DNA of 64,000 bases from assembly GCA_019009955.1 (NCBI GenBank), contig CM032231.1, positions 39,410,001 through 39,474,000 on the forward strand. Direction: 5' to 3'. Made by a program: the position numbers and the translations under genes. Of the stretch, positions 43,838-55,579 are shown piece by piece. The notes under the pieces are model-generated. The model saw nothing but the letters and a program-made list of their open reading frames with translations, had not been told where the DNA came from and made no database searches. Position 1 is the stretch's first letter. Every line of letters begins with the position of its first letter. The DNA is from Riptortus pedestris (lineage: Eukaryota; Arthropoda; Insecta; Hemiptera; Alydidae).

Positions 43838-45278
43838 TATGATATAATATTTATTGTGAAAACTAACCATCATGGCTGATTCCGCCGAAAAAGAGGGTTT
43901 TAAAATGGTGTTCCACTGATATATGGTTGATGCTATATTTACTATGCTTAGAAATATTTGGTACAGAATATATATTTATATATTCGGAAATTACAAGTAT
44001 TTAATGATATATTGAATAAGATACATTATAAATTAAATAATTATACTATATTCTTTTAATATTGTTTAAAATTACTATGAGTATAATTGGATTGTATAAC
44101 CTATAATGAGTATCTTATAACAATGTAAGATATTTTATGCAATTATTGTGAATGGTGGCCCAATATATTCTACCGATAGCATACCTAAAAGATGATTGCA
44201 AAACCAGTATCAAAATTTTCATTAAGAAAAGGATCATAATTATCTATACATTTAGATGTTGATTTACTTTTTTAGTGCTCACGGAGAATACAAATATATT
44301 TTTTGTTAACAGAGCGCGTGATTTAGGCTAATAAATAAGTGTTAAATGTCAGATAATAGAAATATATTTTTGCTTATTTTCTCGAAACAAAATGAGCAAT
44401 TTTGAAATTTTAAAATAAGACGTACATCAATGACCCAACATCTAATATTTCATTAACAATTAGGTTAAAAAGTTCGAAGAAAAAAATCACCTCTACAGAA
44501 AAAAGTTAGTTGTTTTTTTTACAGAGCTCGTCATACTGAATATGTTTCAATATTTTTCCAGTTAACACAAAGAAGTTATCAGACTTAATGTGGCCAATGA
44601 AATAATAGAATTGGCCACATTACTATTATAAATAAAAGCAGACAGGAATATTAGAGAAAAAATATTCAGTATTAAAAATATCACATTTTTAAGTTCCCAT
44701 GCTTTCGGAAAAAACAGAAGAAACACATCTCTTATCAGTTCGCGAGAAAGAGATCACCCAATAGAACTCAAAACTGATCAGCTGTAGCTCAATTATTGGA
44801 CCTTTCTTTACTTTAGCCACACCAGTTACTTTATGATATTATTAGTGATTTATCATACAGTTATTTAATAACCTATGCATATTTTAACCAAACATCGTGT
44901 TCTTAAATAAGAAGAAGTGGCACTTACGACATTTCAAAGGTTCGGAATATTGCATAAAACACTGAAATGAAGAAGAGGGCACTTCATAAAGCTTGGTTTT
45001 AACCAAAGAAGACCGCCTGCATTTAGATACAGTTTGAGAAGGTGCAGAGAGGGAACTGGCGGTTATAAAAGTACTTGGTTCAACCGTTGTAAGTTATCAT
45101 TGAGGAAAGGTTCTTTATTTATCCAAAGAAGAAACAAAATTGAACGTGGGACCAAAAAAGAGGATATATTTCATTGTATTTTAATCATTAGTTAGTTTGA
45201 TTAGTTTTAAAATCATTAGAAGTATATTGGTCACCTAAATGAATAATTCAATGAATTGTATATTAAACTATAATTTTT
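43838..45278. other. Unassigned stretch with one hairpin
   Basis: Possibly unique sequence. At 44586-44622, TAATGTGGCCAAT and its exact complement flank an 11-nt loop (13-bp stem). Confidence 0.35.
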
Positions 45279-45290
45279 GTTTACACTTGA

Positions 45291-45509
45291 TTATTATTAT
45301 TTATTATCGTCCACTTTTTGCAACTTAGGCTAATTGGGACGGGTTATCTATAGGTTACCACCCTTTTCTAGTTATGATGGGATTTAGGATGTTATTTAAT
45401 GAATTAATAACTAATTTCCTTTGCCCAGGCAAGAATCGAACTCGCCACTCTAGGTTTACCATGTGAGATAAAGGTCAACGCTTTAACTCACGTCGCTAAC
45501 ATGAACCTC
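45291..45509 (-). mobile_element. Full-length tRNA-derived SINE with TSD
   Basis: Perfect 12-bp target-site duplication GTTTACACTTGA (45279-45290 and 45510-45521). The (ATT)n tail is at the left, and the tRNA-like head with GAATCGAAC (B box complement) at the right. Confidence 0.85.
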
Positions 45510-45602
45510 GTTTACACTTGAGGCTTGTTAAATACATTACTTTAATCATCTGTTCTTCACTAGCATTAATTTATCGAGAAGATAAATCACTGGTTTAGAA
45601 AT

Positions 45603-45826
45603 TATTATTATTTATTTACGTCCCCACTTTTTACAACATCGGCTAATTGGGGCGGGTAATCTACAGGTTACCACCCTTTTCTAGCTAGGGTGGGACTTAG
45701 AATGTTATTTAATGAATTTCGTTACTAAATAATTTCCTTTGCCCAGGCAAGAATCGAACTCTCCACTCTAGGTTTACCATGTGAGATGATGGTCAACGCT
45801 TTAACTCATATGGCTAACCTGAGCCC
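45603..45826 (-). mobile_element. Full-length tRNA-derived SINE with TSD
   Basis: Target-site duplication CTGGTTTAGAAAT / CTGGTTAAGAAAT (45590-45602 and 45827-45839), 12 of 13 identical. Tail, body and head are all present. Confidence 0.85.
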
Positions 45827-46145
45827 CTGGTTAAGAAATAAGTAACTGGTGTGGGTAAAGTAAAAAAAAAAAAACCCCAATCACTTTATAACACAACAAA
45901 GTTATAACGCGTAATGATTGACTACTCCCCTCCCTCGCCACTGTGTTTACTTACTATAAATGGGTATTTGCCAAACGGTAAAAATGGCTTCTGATTAGAA
46001 AATAAAATAATGTAAAGTTTATAAAATATGTTTTGAGCTATATGAGATGTAACGAATAAAATAAATGGATTTAATTTATTACGCCTCCTATGTAAATTAT
46101 AAATTTCTCTTATATGCTATGAATAAATATGTATAAAATGTAACT

Positions 46146-46360
46146 GGGGGTCAGGTTAGCCATGTGAGTTAAAGCGTTGACCGTCATCTCACATGGTAAA
46201 CCTAGAGTGGCGAGTTCGATTCTTGCCTGGGCAAAGGAAATTATTTAGTGACGGAATTCATTAAATAACATCCTGGCTAGAAAAGAGCGTTAACCTGTAG
46301 ATAACCCGTCCCAATTAGCCTTAGTTGCAAAAAAGTGGACGTTAGTAAATAATAATAATA
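46146..46360 (+). mobile_element. Full-length tRNA-derived SINE with TSD
   Basis: Perfect 13-bp duplication ATAAAATGTAACT (46133-46145 and 46361-46373). The Pol III B box is GTTCGATTC (46214-46222). The body lacks the TTAGTCCCACC segment seen in other copies. The tail is (AAT)n. Best reference copy for the family on the plus strand. Confidence 0.88.
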
Positions 46361-46692
46361 ATAAAATGTAACTTAGGCACTAAGTAAAAATACTGAATCA
46401 TATTATCTGTGATATTAGATATTTTGGCAATGGATTAGGAATATTGGGGAAGAAGAGTGCCACGAGTATGGAGGGAATATGAGGGCGAAAGTGAGAATTG
46501 TAATATGGCAGTTTGGATTCAGAAGATGAAGCCATTTTTGTTGAGCTATATATAGGATGAGATAAGAAGGGATTGGAGAAGGCAGTTGCCGCAGCCACTC
46601 GAGCCCTTTAACTCAGCAATAGTTCTACGGCTTTAAGCACTACTCCAGATAGACTACTCCTATTGGTCCTCTTATTGCTCTACTGCAGCCAA
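46361..46692. other. Unassigned stretch
   Basis: The 66-codon minus-strand ORF at 46398 shows nothing recognisable. Confidence 0.3.
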
Positions 46693-48024
46693 TCAACTAC
46701 TGCAGGAATCCTCAATCAAAATGGCAGCAACATGATTAAAAAAAAACCTACCTCTAACATGTCTTGCTAAGTAAAACATACTGTCCGGACTATCAGAAGG
46801 CAAATTTAATATCTCTTTGATACAGCTTCGGACAATTTTTGCAAGAAAGTGGGCTTGAGATCCTTGAGTAGAGCACATTGCAAAGGGTCCGTGAGAATTG
46901 GGCAGGTGTATTGGTTTAATATGGTCAGTTGTTGATCTGACTTCAGTAAAGAATTGCAAGACAGTTTATTTAGCTTGTAGAAGACAGAATTAACAATTCC
47001 TTCAGTGTCGAGAGAGATCTCTTCCAAAAAATTCACTCCAAGATATTTTATTTTCTCGTCTGGTCGCAAACTATCAATCTTCATGTCATCAATAGTCTAT
47101 ATTTGTCTTTCCCCATTTGCCTTTTGTTATAGTAACTGCTTTTCAATGACTGTAAGTCCAATTTTTAGCAGAGCATCTATGGTTTGACCTACAAGGTGTT
47201 TTGCTGATTGAAGGTATTTTGCAATAATAGCTATATCATCGACAAATCTATAGCAGGTTAAATTAGGAAAATTATTTTCACGTTTATATACATTTTGGGT
47301 TTCTATGACAGTAGAGGGAAAAGGGGGTTTCTGGAACACTTTAAAATCTCTCAAAAAAGAAAACGAAATTTATATATAAAAATGTATAAAAAAAAAATCT
47401 TAAAAAGTAAGGTAAAAACATTGAAATAAGAAAAATTATGGAATTAATTTAATCATCATTATTACTTTTACTCTTTTTAAACTTGCTCACCTTTTTCTTT
47501 ATTACATCTTTGATTTCTAGAAAGTCAATAATATGAATCTTTTTAAGTCATCACCTATATCTTTTAACCCATTATAAACATATGATATTTTTTGTTCAAT
47601 GATTGAATATCTTTTTTAGATAATTTCTCATTAAATCTATCTGGAAGAAAAACTTGAAATTATTTATTTATTTATTTGAAGAGCTCCGCAACTAGGCGAT
47701 GTCGCTCAGTACCATTTATTTGCATTCTCTAAATTAAATTAAAGATAAAATGTTTTCAGAATTATTAAGACATAGTTTAAAGTACATGGATATAAAATTA
47801 AGGAAATGTTAAAATAATGCTATATGGAACAATAAACTTTGAGATAAATCCTGGCATGAGGGTGATGGAAGTCTAAGACACTAGTTTAAAAATGTATTAT
47901 ACCGAGATATAATGCCAGTTTAAATATTGGCATATTTTGACATTTACCAACTTGATTTATCTTTTTTAAAACTTCCATTTATTACAGAAGAAATTTATCA
48001 ATTAAAATTTCCATTTTATTTTAA

Positions 48025-48258
48025 CTGAAAAATTTCTTCCAGATAGTTCAAGTTTTTCTCCCAGATAGATTTAATGAGAAATTAACTAAAAAAGATATTC
48101 AAACATTAAATACACAAAAAATATCATTTGTTTATAATGGTTTAAAAGATATAGGTGATGACAAGAAGATTCATATTATTGATATTATAGAAAACAAAGA
48201 TCTAATAAAGAAAAAGGTGCGCGAATCTAAAAAGAGTGAAATTGATAATGATGATTAA
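48025..48258 (+). pseudogene. Unrecognised gene C-terminus in Polinton-like element
   Basis: About 77 codons without a start, ending in TAA at 48256-48258. The peptide includes VFLPDRFNEKLTKKDIQTLN, ISFVYNGLKDIG and a charged, lysine-rich tail ending DNDD. A degraded inverted copy is at 47457-47660. It is probably the 3' end of the Polinton gene nearest the terminal repeat; I cannot name it. Confidence 0.45.
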
Positions 48259-48346
48259 ATTAATTCCATAATTTTTCTTATTTCCATGTTTTTACCTTAC
48301 TTTTAAAGATTTTTATATAAATTTTTATATATAAATTTCTTTTTTC

Positions 48347-48968
48347 TGTAATCGTTGAATAAAGGTAACATTACTAAACTGAAATAAGTGAAGAAAGAGA
48401 AACATTTTGCAATAGAGTGAAGAAAGTAATCACTTTCTTCACAAGTGAAGAAAGTGAATTGCCTTCTTAATTAGTAATAAGTATAAATTAAAAAATAATT
48501 TGAAGTTGGAAATTAAATGCTTTTAAATGTTTCTTAACATTGTAAGAATTTATAGTAACAAAATAAATTGAAATGTGAATGAATTATTGTTGGAAATAAT
48601 CAATATATTTTAAAATTTAAATATAATAATAATTACCTTCCTTGTTTATAACCTGCACTTGTTTATAACTGCACTACTTCACAATCATCACTAGTTGTTT
48701 TATAACTATGCTTATAACCTTTCACAACCATGCTTATAACCTACCAACAACATACCATAATCTTCACAACATCCTAATTTTGTTCATATTCTGGTTAGAT
48801 CTGATCATGTATTACACGATTACAGAAAAAATTTAATATTACACTCGTGACGAAAGTAGAATTTACAACTCTCGTGAAATTACAACACTCGCTTCGCTCG
48901 TGTGGGTAAACGTTTCACTCGAGTTGTAAAATGATCTACTTTCGTCACTTGTATAATAAATAACTATT
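48347..48968. repeat. CTGTAATCG repeat, copy 1
   Basis: A ~620-bp repeat also present at 54602-55203. It starts CTGTAATCGTTGAATAA, carries GTTTATAACTGCACTACTTC and a foldback with CACTCGCTTCGCTCGTGTG, and ends GTATAATAAATAACTATT. CTTTTTT on both sides here may be a 7-bp target-site duplication. No coding frame. Confidence 0.65.
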
Positions 48969-49747
48969 CCTTTTTTGGGGATTTTGAAGTGTTCCAGAAA
49001 CCCCCTTTTCCCTCTACTTATGTCGTTTTCAGCCGACTCTTTTAACACAATATCTGTTCCTAGATTAAAGAGCAAAGGTGATAATGGCGCCCCTTGAGCC
49101 ACTCCTTTCATTACTTGAATTAATTCAATTTTGTTTCCTTTTGGCCCTGATAGATAGATGATATAGATTTTGTTTTCCGCAAGCGGAAATATTAATCAAT
49201 TTATCCGATCAATTTATTAATGTTCATGGGAATTAGAAACGTTTCCAAAGTCTTCTTTATATGTTCGTCCCCAATATTGACAAAAGCTTTTGTAACATCT
49301 AGATAAACAATAGAGCAGTTTTCTTTATTCATTTTAGCTCGTTGAATGCCGACATTGATTATTGATGAGCTTATAAAAGCTCCAGGACTTGCAACAAACC
49401 CTCTTTGATCAGAAGAAAATTGAACATATTATTTTGCTTTCTAGTCAATAGTTCGTTCAAAGATTCTTCTTAGAGTACTATAAATTGTAATGGGGTGATC
49501 ATTTGAAACAACACTTTTTGTCGCCAGACTTGTATATTAGGATTGTCCATTTCAACATATATTTAGCTATGTATGTTTGCAGCATCAAGGGTATCTTAGT
49601 GTTCTAATAAATATACCATCTGGCCCAGGGGCCAAATCTAATGATAACCCTTACTGCAATTTCAATTTGTTCATCACTAAGAATAATATCTTCATTACTT
49701 TTATATTTATCTTCATATACTTTAAATTTACAAACCGATTTTTGTTC

Positions 49748-50190
49748 TGTTCGGTTGAGTCTTTTATAACAAATAAAATTGTTGACTCCCATTATAAGTT
49801 TTATAACTCATTTATACTTCGGTATACGACAAAAGTGTATATAACCAAAGTTACTCTAAATAACAAAATAAACAACTTTTGTCATGTGCAAATTTGCCGA
49901 ATAAGCTATACGAAACAAAATATCACTATTTTTAATTTCAAGCTTCCCTTACAACCCCCACTCCTGTTCTTCTCAGAGTATATTAATATATTCTGAAGTC
50001 TAAGTTGTGTTAGTAGTATACATACTAAGTTTCATAAAATTCGGTTCATACGTGAAAAGGTAACAAACAAACAAACAGACGCGAAATAAATAAATTGCAG
50101 ATATCGAGTCTATGGCATGTGAAACGAAAAAGTATCGTGAAATTTCGAGAAAAAAATCAATGTACAGGCAGAGTATACAATTCTATATAT
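49748..50190 (-). mobile_element. Helitron A, 5' part
   Basis: One internal unit plus the GTTACCTTTTCACG...TCTGCCTGTACATTG head on the minus strand. The 3' hairpin and CTAG end are missing. Confidence 0.6.
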
Positions 50191-50592
50191 TTACACACTA
50201 ATGTCTGCTCTCTTTACAAGACAATTTGAAACGAACTCGGTGTTTAAACTATAACATAAATCGGACGCTAAGGGAAATATAACGTATTAATTAACAGTGA
50301 ATCATCCAAGTCACCATAAATAACATTTCTTGGTTATCATAGATATATTAATAATTATTTCTATTACTCCGTTCTTCCGTATAGTGGCCATTAGATTGGC
50401 ACGAGACACGACATTTAAGCTGGCCGTTAATAATTTGTCAAATCAACGTTTTACTGCTTGTACATGTCAGAACATCCCGTGCTGCCTCAATATGCTATCA
50501 GATCTGAACATTCTGTTGTCATCGGCCTGACGATTTGTTGCAAGTTCTGTTAGGGTGTTTGAGTCCGGTCGTTTTGATTAGTTTCACTTTTA
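50191..50592. other. Unassigned stretch
   Basis: A 66-codon ORF at 50330 has no recognised domain. Confidence 0.3.
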
Positions 50593-50710
50593 TTAGCAGA
50601 TTTCCCTTAAGGGAAATCAGCTATTGAGGTCGTACTCATGACGGGAGTTTCGAAAAATTTCTTCAAATGTCCATCGATCCTACCCAGGAGATGACAAAAA
50701 TGAGGTCCGT

Positions 50711-50766
<56 letters not shown>

Positions 50767-51245
50767 CTGTTAACGCTCTAGCGGTCGCAATTTTTTGTTT
50801 GATCGCTACCAAACTCGGAATTTAATCGTTTTATGTAAAAAGGAAGATCAAGTTCGTTAATGTCTGAAATCGGACCAGTGGGAGGGGTTTAGAGGGGGGA
50901 TTTTTGAAAATTCAAAATATCTCCGTTATTATGCATCGGATCGAAAAATAGTATAGAATGAATCTTATTGAAAATTAAATTTACTATAAATATTGTTATA
51001 TACATTTATTCTGTATTTTGAATACTAATCGAGATATTTGCATTTGTATTCTGCTTGTGGTCGGCAGGAGTCGGCTATGTTCGGACTTTCCGCCGAGAGC
51101 TCTGGCGGCCGTTTCCGTAACTATTCGTCCCTCGTGAATAGGTTTATAGGTTTCTTACTACTACAGTTGTTATTGGGCAGATTTATCTATTGTAAAACTT
51201 CACGTGGGGAATCTGCTTAGTTTACGCAGCCCCTGCGTGACGGAC
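50593..51245 (+). mobile_element. HINE copy, short subfamily, near full length
   Basis: TTAGCAGATTTCCCTTAAGG at left, (TA)n at 50717-50761, CTGCGTGACGGAC at right, followed by T's. Confidence 0.8.
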
Positions 51246-51296
51246 TTTCTTATCAAAGGCTTGTTCTCTTTGACTATTAGTATAAAAATGTATTGT

Positions 51297-51461
51297 TATT
51301 ATTATTATTATTTATTAACGTCCACTTTTTGCAACTTAGGCTAATCGGGACGGGTTATCTACAGGTTAACACCCTTTTCTAGCCAGGGGAGGGATTTTAG
51401 GACGTTATTTAATGAATTTCGTCACTAAATAATAAAATAATAATAATATCACTAAATAATA
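51297..51461 (-). mobile_element. SINE, 5' truncated, with TSD
   Basis: Perfect 15-bp duplication ATAAAAATGTATTGT (51282-51296 and 51462-51476). The tail and body are present; the tRNA-like head is absent. Confidence 0.82.
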
Positions 51462-51476
51462 ATAAAAATGTATTGT

Positions 51477-52455
51477 ATATAGTAAATAGTGTATTCATAT
51501 TGACGAAGGGAATGAAGGACTTGCAGATAGGCTGATTCAATTGAAGAATACATTGAAGTGGAAAGAGGAAGCCTCCAATCCAATCATTCTATCGTATATA
51601 GTCTGCAACTCTTTATTACAGATTTCCAATGTAAACAGACATACAGTGTGTCTGAAGGTTCTCTGTAAATTCTTTACTCAAGTCTGTCATTTTGTCTCGT
51701 TATTTATAGATAATGGCAGTTCTGCATCCTGTCATATTCAGTTTCCATGATGCGAAATTTCTTCAATGTTGTCTGCTGCCATTATGGAAAGTATATCTGT
51801 CCTTAATCAATAAAAAAGGTTTAGAATCTTTAATCAGTATGTATCTCTTTGTTATTCAACTCATGACTGCCCAAGCACAAAAGCCTGTCTTCTGAATCTA
51901 CAAAACATATGTTTTACACCTAACCTATAAGAGGAGATATAAATATTCCAAAGAGATATAAATATAACAATCTTTCATTATACTCCCTAACAATATCATA
52001 GACATATCGGAACTACTGTATTATGTTGTTTATAATAACATATATAACACATATAAAAAGTTGTGTAATGTAGTAGTTTGCATACTCCCGTCGTTGATAA
52101 ATTAATGTCCTTATAGTGTATTCCAGAGATTTTTCATAGCCATAAATCCTACGAGTCGCTCGTTCCTCCCTCACCTTCATGGTTTCCAATGTTCTTCTCG
52201 ATCAAATATGCTTTGCACGTTCCAAATTCCAATATATTCCTCTCCTACCATTTTTCACGCTCTGGATCATCATCCTAATATACATTGCCCTTGTATAGAC
52301 ACTCATATATATATTTACTATAATCATCTTCCTCTGCCACGCAACGGTTAAATAATCTCTCTTCTCTTAAATTATTATCCATCTGTCACCATCATATGTT
52401 ATACCCCTCCTATGAGACTTAACAACCTACATATTTCCGGAAGCACAACACAGTA
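51477..52455. other. Unassigned stretch
   Basis: ORFs at 51541-51750 and 51713-51895 show no known domain. Sequence looks non-repetitive within this window. Confidence 0.3.
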
Positions 52456-52649
52456 TCTACCAGTTCTCAAAGCCCATACATAAAGTATAAATAGAACATC
52501 AGGCTACAGAAATGGTTGACAGACAATCGACTAACTCACCAATACTTGATGTCGAAATCAGATGAACTGACTGCTGTATAAACCGGCTACAATAACTTCT
52601 TGGCTGTGAAACATTTACTGACTGAGTGTCATTTACAACAAATATACAC

Positions 52650-52720
52650 TGCCGGTCAAAAGTTTGAGACCACCTAGGGTTTACATCAATTAATCTACTT
52701 TAATCATGCAAAACCTCAAT
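52650..52720 (+). mobile_element. Tc1/mariner terminal repeat, single end
   Basis: TACACTGCCGGTCAAAAGTT then TGAGACCACC, the terminal sequence of a widespread insect Tc1 group. No partner end or transposase is visible. Confidence 0.6.
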
Positions 52721-52797
52721 TTCACCTAATTATCAATGCATAGTTACAAAATATAGCTATCTTATTATTATTTGTACTTGTAAACAAATAGAAGAGG

Positions 52798-52892
52798 GAA
52801 TTAATAATTCCTTCAGTGTCGAGATGGATCTCGTCCAGAAAATTCACTCCAAGATATTTTATTTTCTCGTCTGGTCGCAAACTATCAATTCT
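52798..52892 (-). pseudogene. R2-like reverse transcriptase fragment
   Basis: Encodes RIDSLRPDEKIKYLGVNFLD then a segment matching the thumb start of the R2-like gene at 47085-46995. Only this piece is present. Confidence 0.7.
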
Positions 52893-53095
52893 ACTACTAC
52901 AAGAGACTACCAGTTCACAAAGCCCATACATAAAGTATAAATAGAAAATCAGGATTCACAAATGATTGACGGACAATCGACTGACTCGCCGACTGAAATC
53001 AGATGAACTGACTGCTGTATAAACCGGTTACAATAACTTCCTGGATGTGATACACTTACTGACAGAGTGCCATCTATAACAAAACATAGACCTTA

Positions 53096-54345
53096 TGATA
53101 GAACTTCTAAAAGGCGACAGCCCATAATATATTTCAAAAAATACTTTAAAAAGTCACACTTATGCAAATACCTTCTAATGAATGAAGCGAAACCATTTTA
53201 TTTGTAATCTATATGTGTGTGTGTATTGCATATTATAACTTTTTTTGTTGCATATTCTCAGGAAACTTGGATAAAATCCACATGGGCGGAAAATCCAACT
53301 GAACTGAAGTTTGTAAAAGTGACATTTGTATACTAAGGGGAATTTAAAAAAAATTGGGCACAGTTCCCGCTGTTTCAAGAAGTACCCCTTTCCTGTACTT
53401 TTATAATTTATATTGGCAGATGTTATTTCTTGATGCATTTTATTGTTGTTTTATGCACGAGTCCAATTGTACATAATATAATAGCTGCAACTGTGGCTGA
53501 CTTCAGCTTGTATATTCTAAGCTCAATTCTTGGTATTTCCTTTCTATATATGGTTTAACAGATCTTATTTTCGTCACCTCTACAAACTCAATGCCAGATT
53601 TCCCTTGAGGAAAATCGGTTAAAATCCATAGCCCCATTCTGGCTAGAATAGGCTGGTAACCGGAATACAGCTTTATAAATTCTACCAAACTGAATCCTAA
53701 AAATTTCTATATTTAGTTATATATTTTACTAACGACTGGGTTAGTGTTCGTTAACTTATCTCCATCTAGGCCGGGATATTATAACTAAGCTTTCCAAAAA
53801 CATGTTATATGTCTATGTATAAAATATTAAGGAATACATTATGAAGATATTTAATTTCTCTTCTTTCTCTACTAAAGAGTCTTATCCCACATCCCCATTT
53901 TCTAAATTATTTTAGCATTTGGTGTCACTAAAATCGACTAAAGTACGGCATAGTATGTATATCATTTTTAATTATTTAAAACACAGTTTTAATAACAATG
54001 TCAATTAAATTGTAGAGGTAAAAGTTTTCTCTCTGACAGTTGTAACTAAACGAATTACAAGTGAAAGAAGGGGGGGGGGATCCAGGTGATAAGGGACTGT
54101 GTCAGAAAGTTGGATTTTCCGAGGCAATGGTCTCTACAGCAGTTCTGGAGCAGCTGTAAAATTTTATCGCACTTACAGGGTCTTAAGTGCGCCTCGAATG
54201 AGCCTGCACTTCCTCTCCAGAATTTCTCACAAACTTTTTTTTTTTTAATCACATCCGCCATTATGTTGTCGCACTGCCAAGAAGTCATTAAAATATAATT
54301 GTTGTGTATATATCACATTCGAGAAGTCAGCTACTGAGTTTTTTT
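53096..54345. other. Unassigned stretch
   Basis: 53570-53665 has faint HINE/SINE-like words (GATTTCCCTTGAGG, CTGGCTAGAATAGG). Opposed ORFs at 54055-54298 show no domain. Confidence 0.3.
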
Positions 54346-54402
54346 TTAGTTGTTATTATTATTATTATTACTTATTAACGTCTATTTTTGCAACTTAGGC
54401 TA
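54346..54402 (-). mobile_element. SINE tail fragment
   Basis: (TTA)n then TTATTAACGTC and TTTTGCAACTTAGGCT; the rest is absent. Confidence 0.55.
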
Positions 54403-54601
54403 TTTTTTAGTTCTAATTGGCTTTTAAAAATATGTTTTAATTTCTACAAATCTTATAGGAAGACGTCGCACCGTCCATTCATGTGAATGAGTAATTAATT
54501 TCATTGTACCATTCTGAGGATTTATATTACGAGAGTTGCATTCTAATTTCTAAAAATTTCCAAAAATAAATATAAACTATTATAAGAAAACATTATTTTT
54601 T

Positions 54602-55203
54602 CTGTAATCGTTGAATAATGGTAACATTACTAAACTGAAATGAGTGAAGAAAGTGAAACATTTTGCAATAGAGTGAAGAAAGTATTCACTTTCTTCACTT
54701 GTGAATTGCCTTCTTAATTAGTAATAAGTATAAATTAAAAAATAATTTGAAGTTGGAAATTAAATGCTTTTAAATGTTTCTTAACATTGTAAGAATTTAT
54801 TTTAACAAAATAAATTGAAATGTGAATAAATTATTGGTGGAAATAATCAATATATTTTAAAATTTAAATATAATAACAATTACCTTCCTTGTTTATAACC
54901 TACACTTGTTTATAACTGCACTACTTCACAATCATCACTAGTTGTTTTATAACTATGCTTATAACCTTTCAAAACCTCTACCAACAACATAGCATAATCT
55001 TCACAACATCCTAATTTTGTTCATATTCTGGTTAGATCTGATCATGTATTACACGATTACAGAAAAAATTTAATATTACACTCGTGACGAAAGTAGAATT
55101 TACAACTCTCGTGAAATTACCACACTCGCTTCGCTCGTGTGAGTAAACGTTTCACTCGAGTTGCAAAATGGTCTACTTTCGTCACTTGTATAATAAATAA
55201 CTA
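54602..55203. repeat. CTGTAATCG repeat, copy 2
   Basis: Same unit as 48347-48968, differing mainly by small indels (for example a shorter CTTTCTTCACTTGTG block). It shows that the unit is an independent mobile or dispersed repeat rather than part of the Polinton-like element. Confidence 0.65.
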
Positions 55204-55367
55204 TTTTATAATTATAACTTTGAATAGTTTCTGTAGAACTTGCTCCATTACAAGCGTTATATATTACTCCATGATAAAAATTAAATACATGTATCTAGGT
55301 CTATGTTACTACAAATGCGTAGTAACTTAGACCTAATCTACATAAACTACACATAACTCTTTTAATT

Positions 55368-55504
55368 TTAGCAGATTTCCCTTAAGGGAAATCAGCTATT
55401 GAGGTTGTACTCATGATGCGATTTTCGAAATTTTTCTTCAAATGTCCATCGATCCTACCCAGGAGATGACGAAAATGAGGTCCGTTCAAAACTGTATATA
55501 TATA

Positions 55505-55579
<75 letters not shown>

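Larger units (their letters stand above)
47310..49018. mobile_element. Polinton-like foldback element in the R2-like gene
   Basis: Termini AGTAGAGGGAAAAGGGGG... and ...CCCCCTTTTCCCTCTACT, with hexamers TATGAC (47304-47309) and TATGTC (49019-49024) as a 6-bp target-site duplication (five of six). AG...CT ends and 6-bp duplications fit Polintons/Mavericks. Inside, two inverted copies of the same gene tail point outward (left 47660-47457 minus, right 48025-48258 plus), so the element looks like one Polinton end duplicated head to head. A further repeat is inserted in the right arm (48347-48968). Confidence 0.65.
46693..49560 (-). pseudogene. R2-like non-LTR retrotransposon reverse transcriptase, split
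   Basis: Read on the minus strand in order: HPITIYSTLRRIFER; SDQRGF; CSIVYLDVTKAF; VAQGAPLSPLLFN (49090-49050); an insertion; YRFVDDIAII (catalytic FADD-type motif, about 47255-47225); KIGLTV; KIKYLGVNF; a thumb segment with LKSDQQLTILNQYTCPIL; and LPSDSPDSMFYLARHVRG. This motif order, including the L.LP.D.PD.MFY block after the reverse transcriptase, is that of the R2 superclade. It has frameshifts, stops and a 1709-bp insertion at 47310-49018. Not inserted in rDNA as far as visible. Confidence 0.8.
52456..53095. repeat. Direct ~190-bp duplication around R2-like and Tc1 scraps
   Basis: 52456-52645 and 52908-53095 share CAAAGCCCATACATAAAGTA, the ACAATCGACT block, CAGATGAACTGACTGCTGTA and AACCGG-TACAATAACTTC with scattered differences. 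Between them are a Tc1-type inverted repeat and an R2-like fragment. Confidence 0.7.

Noticed and set aside
45291..46360. SINE heads as functional tRNA genes
   Set aside because: They lack a foldable cloverleaf and CCA-side stem, and are followed by the shared SINE body and an (AAT)n tail.
48880..48960. CACTCGCTTCGCTCGTGTG as a bacterial-type terminator
   Set aside because: It lies in a dispersed eukaryotic repeat present twice in the window; no gene ends there.
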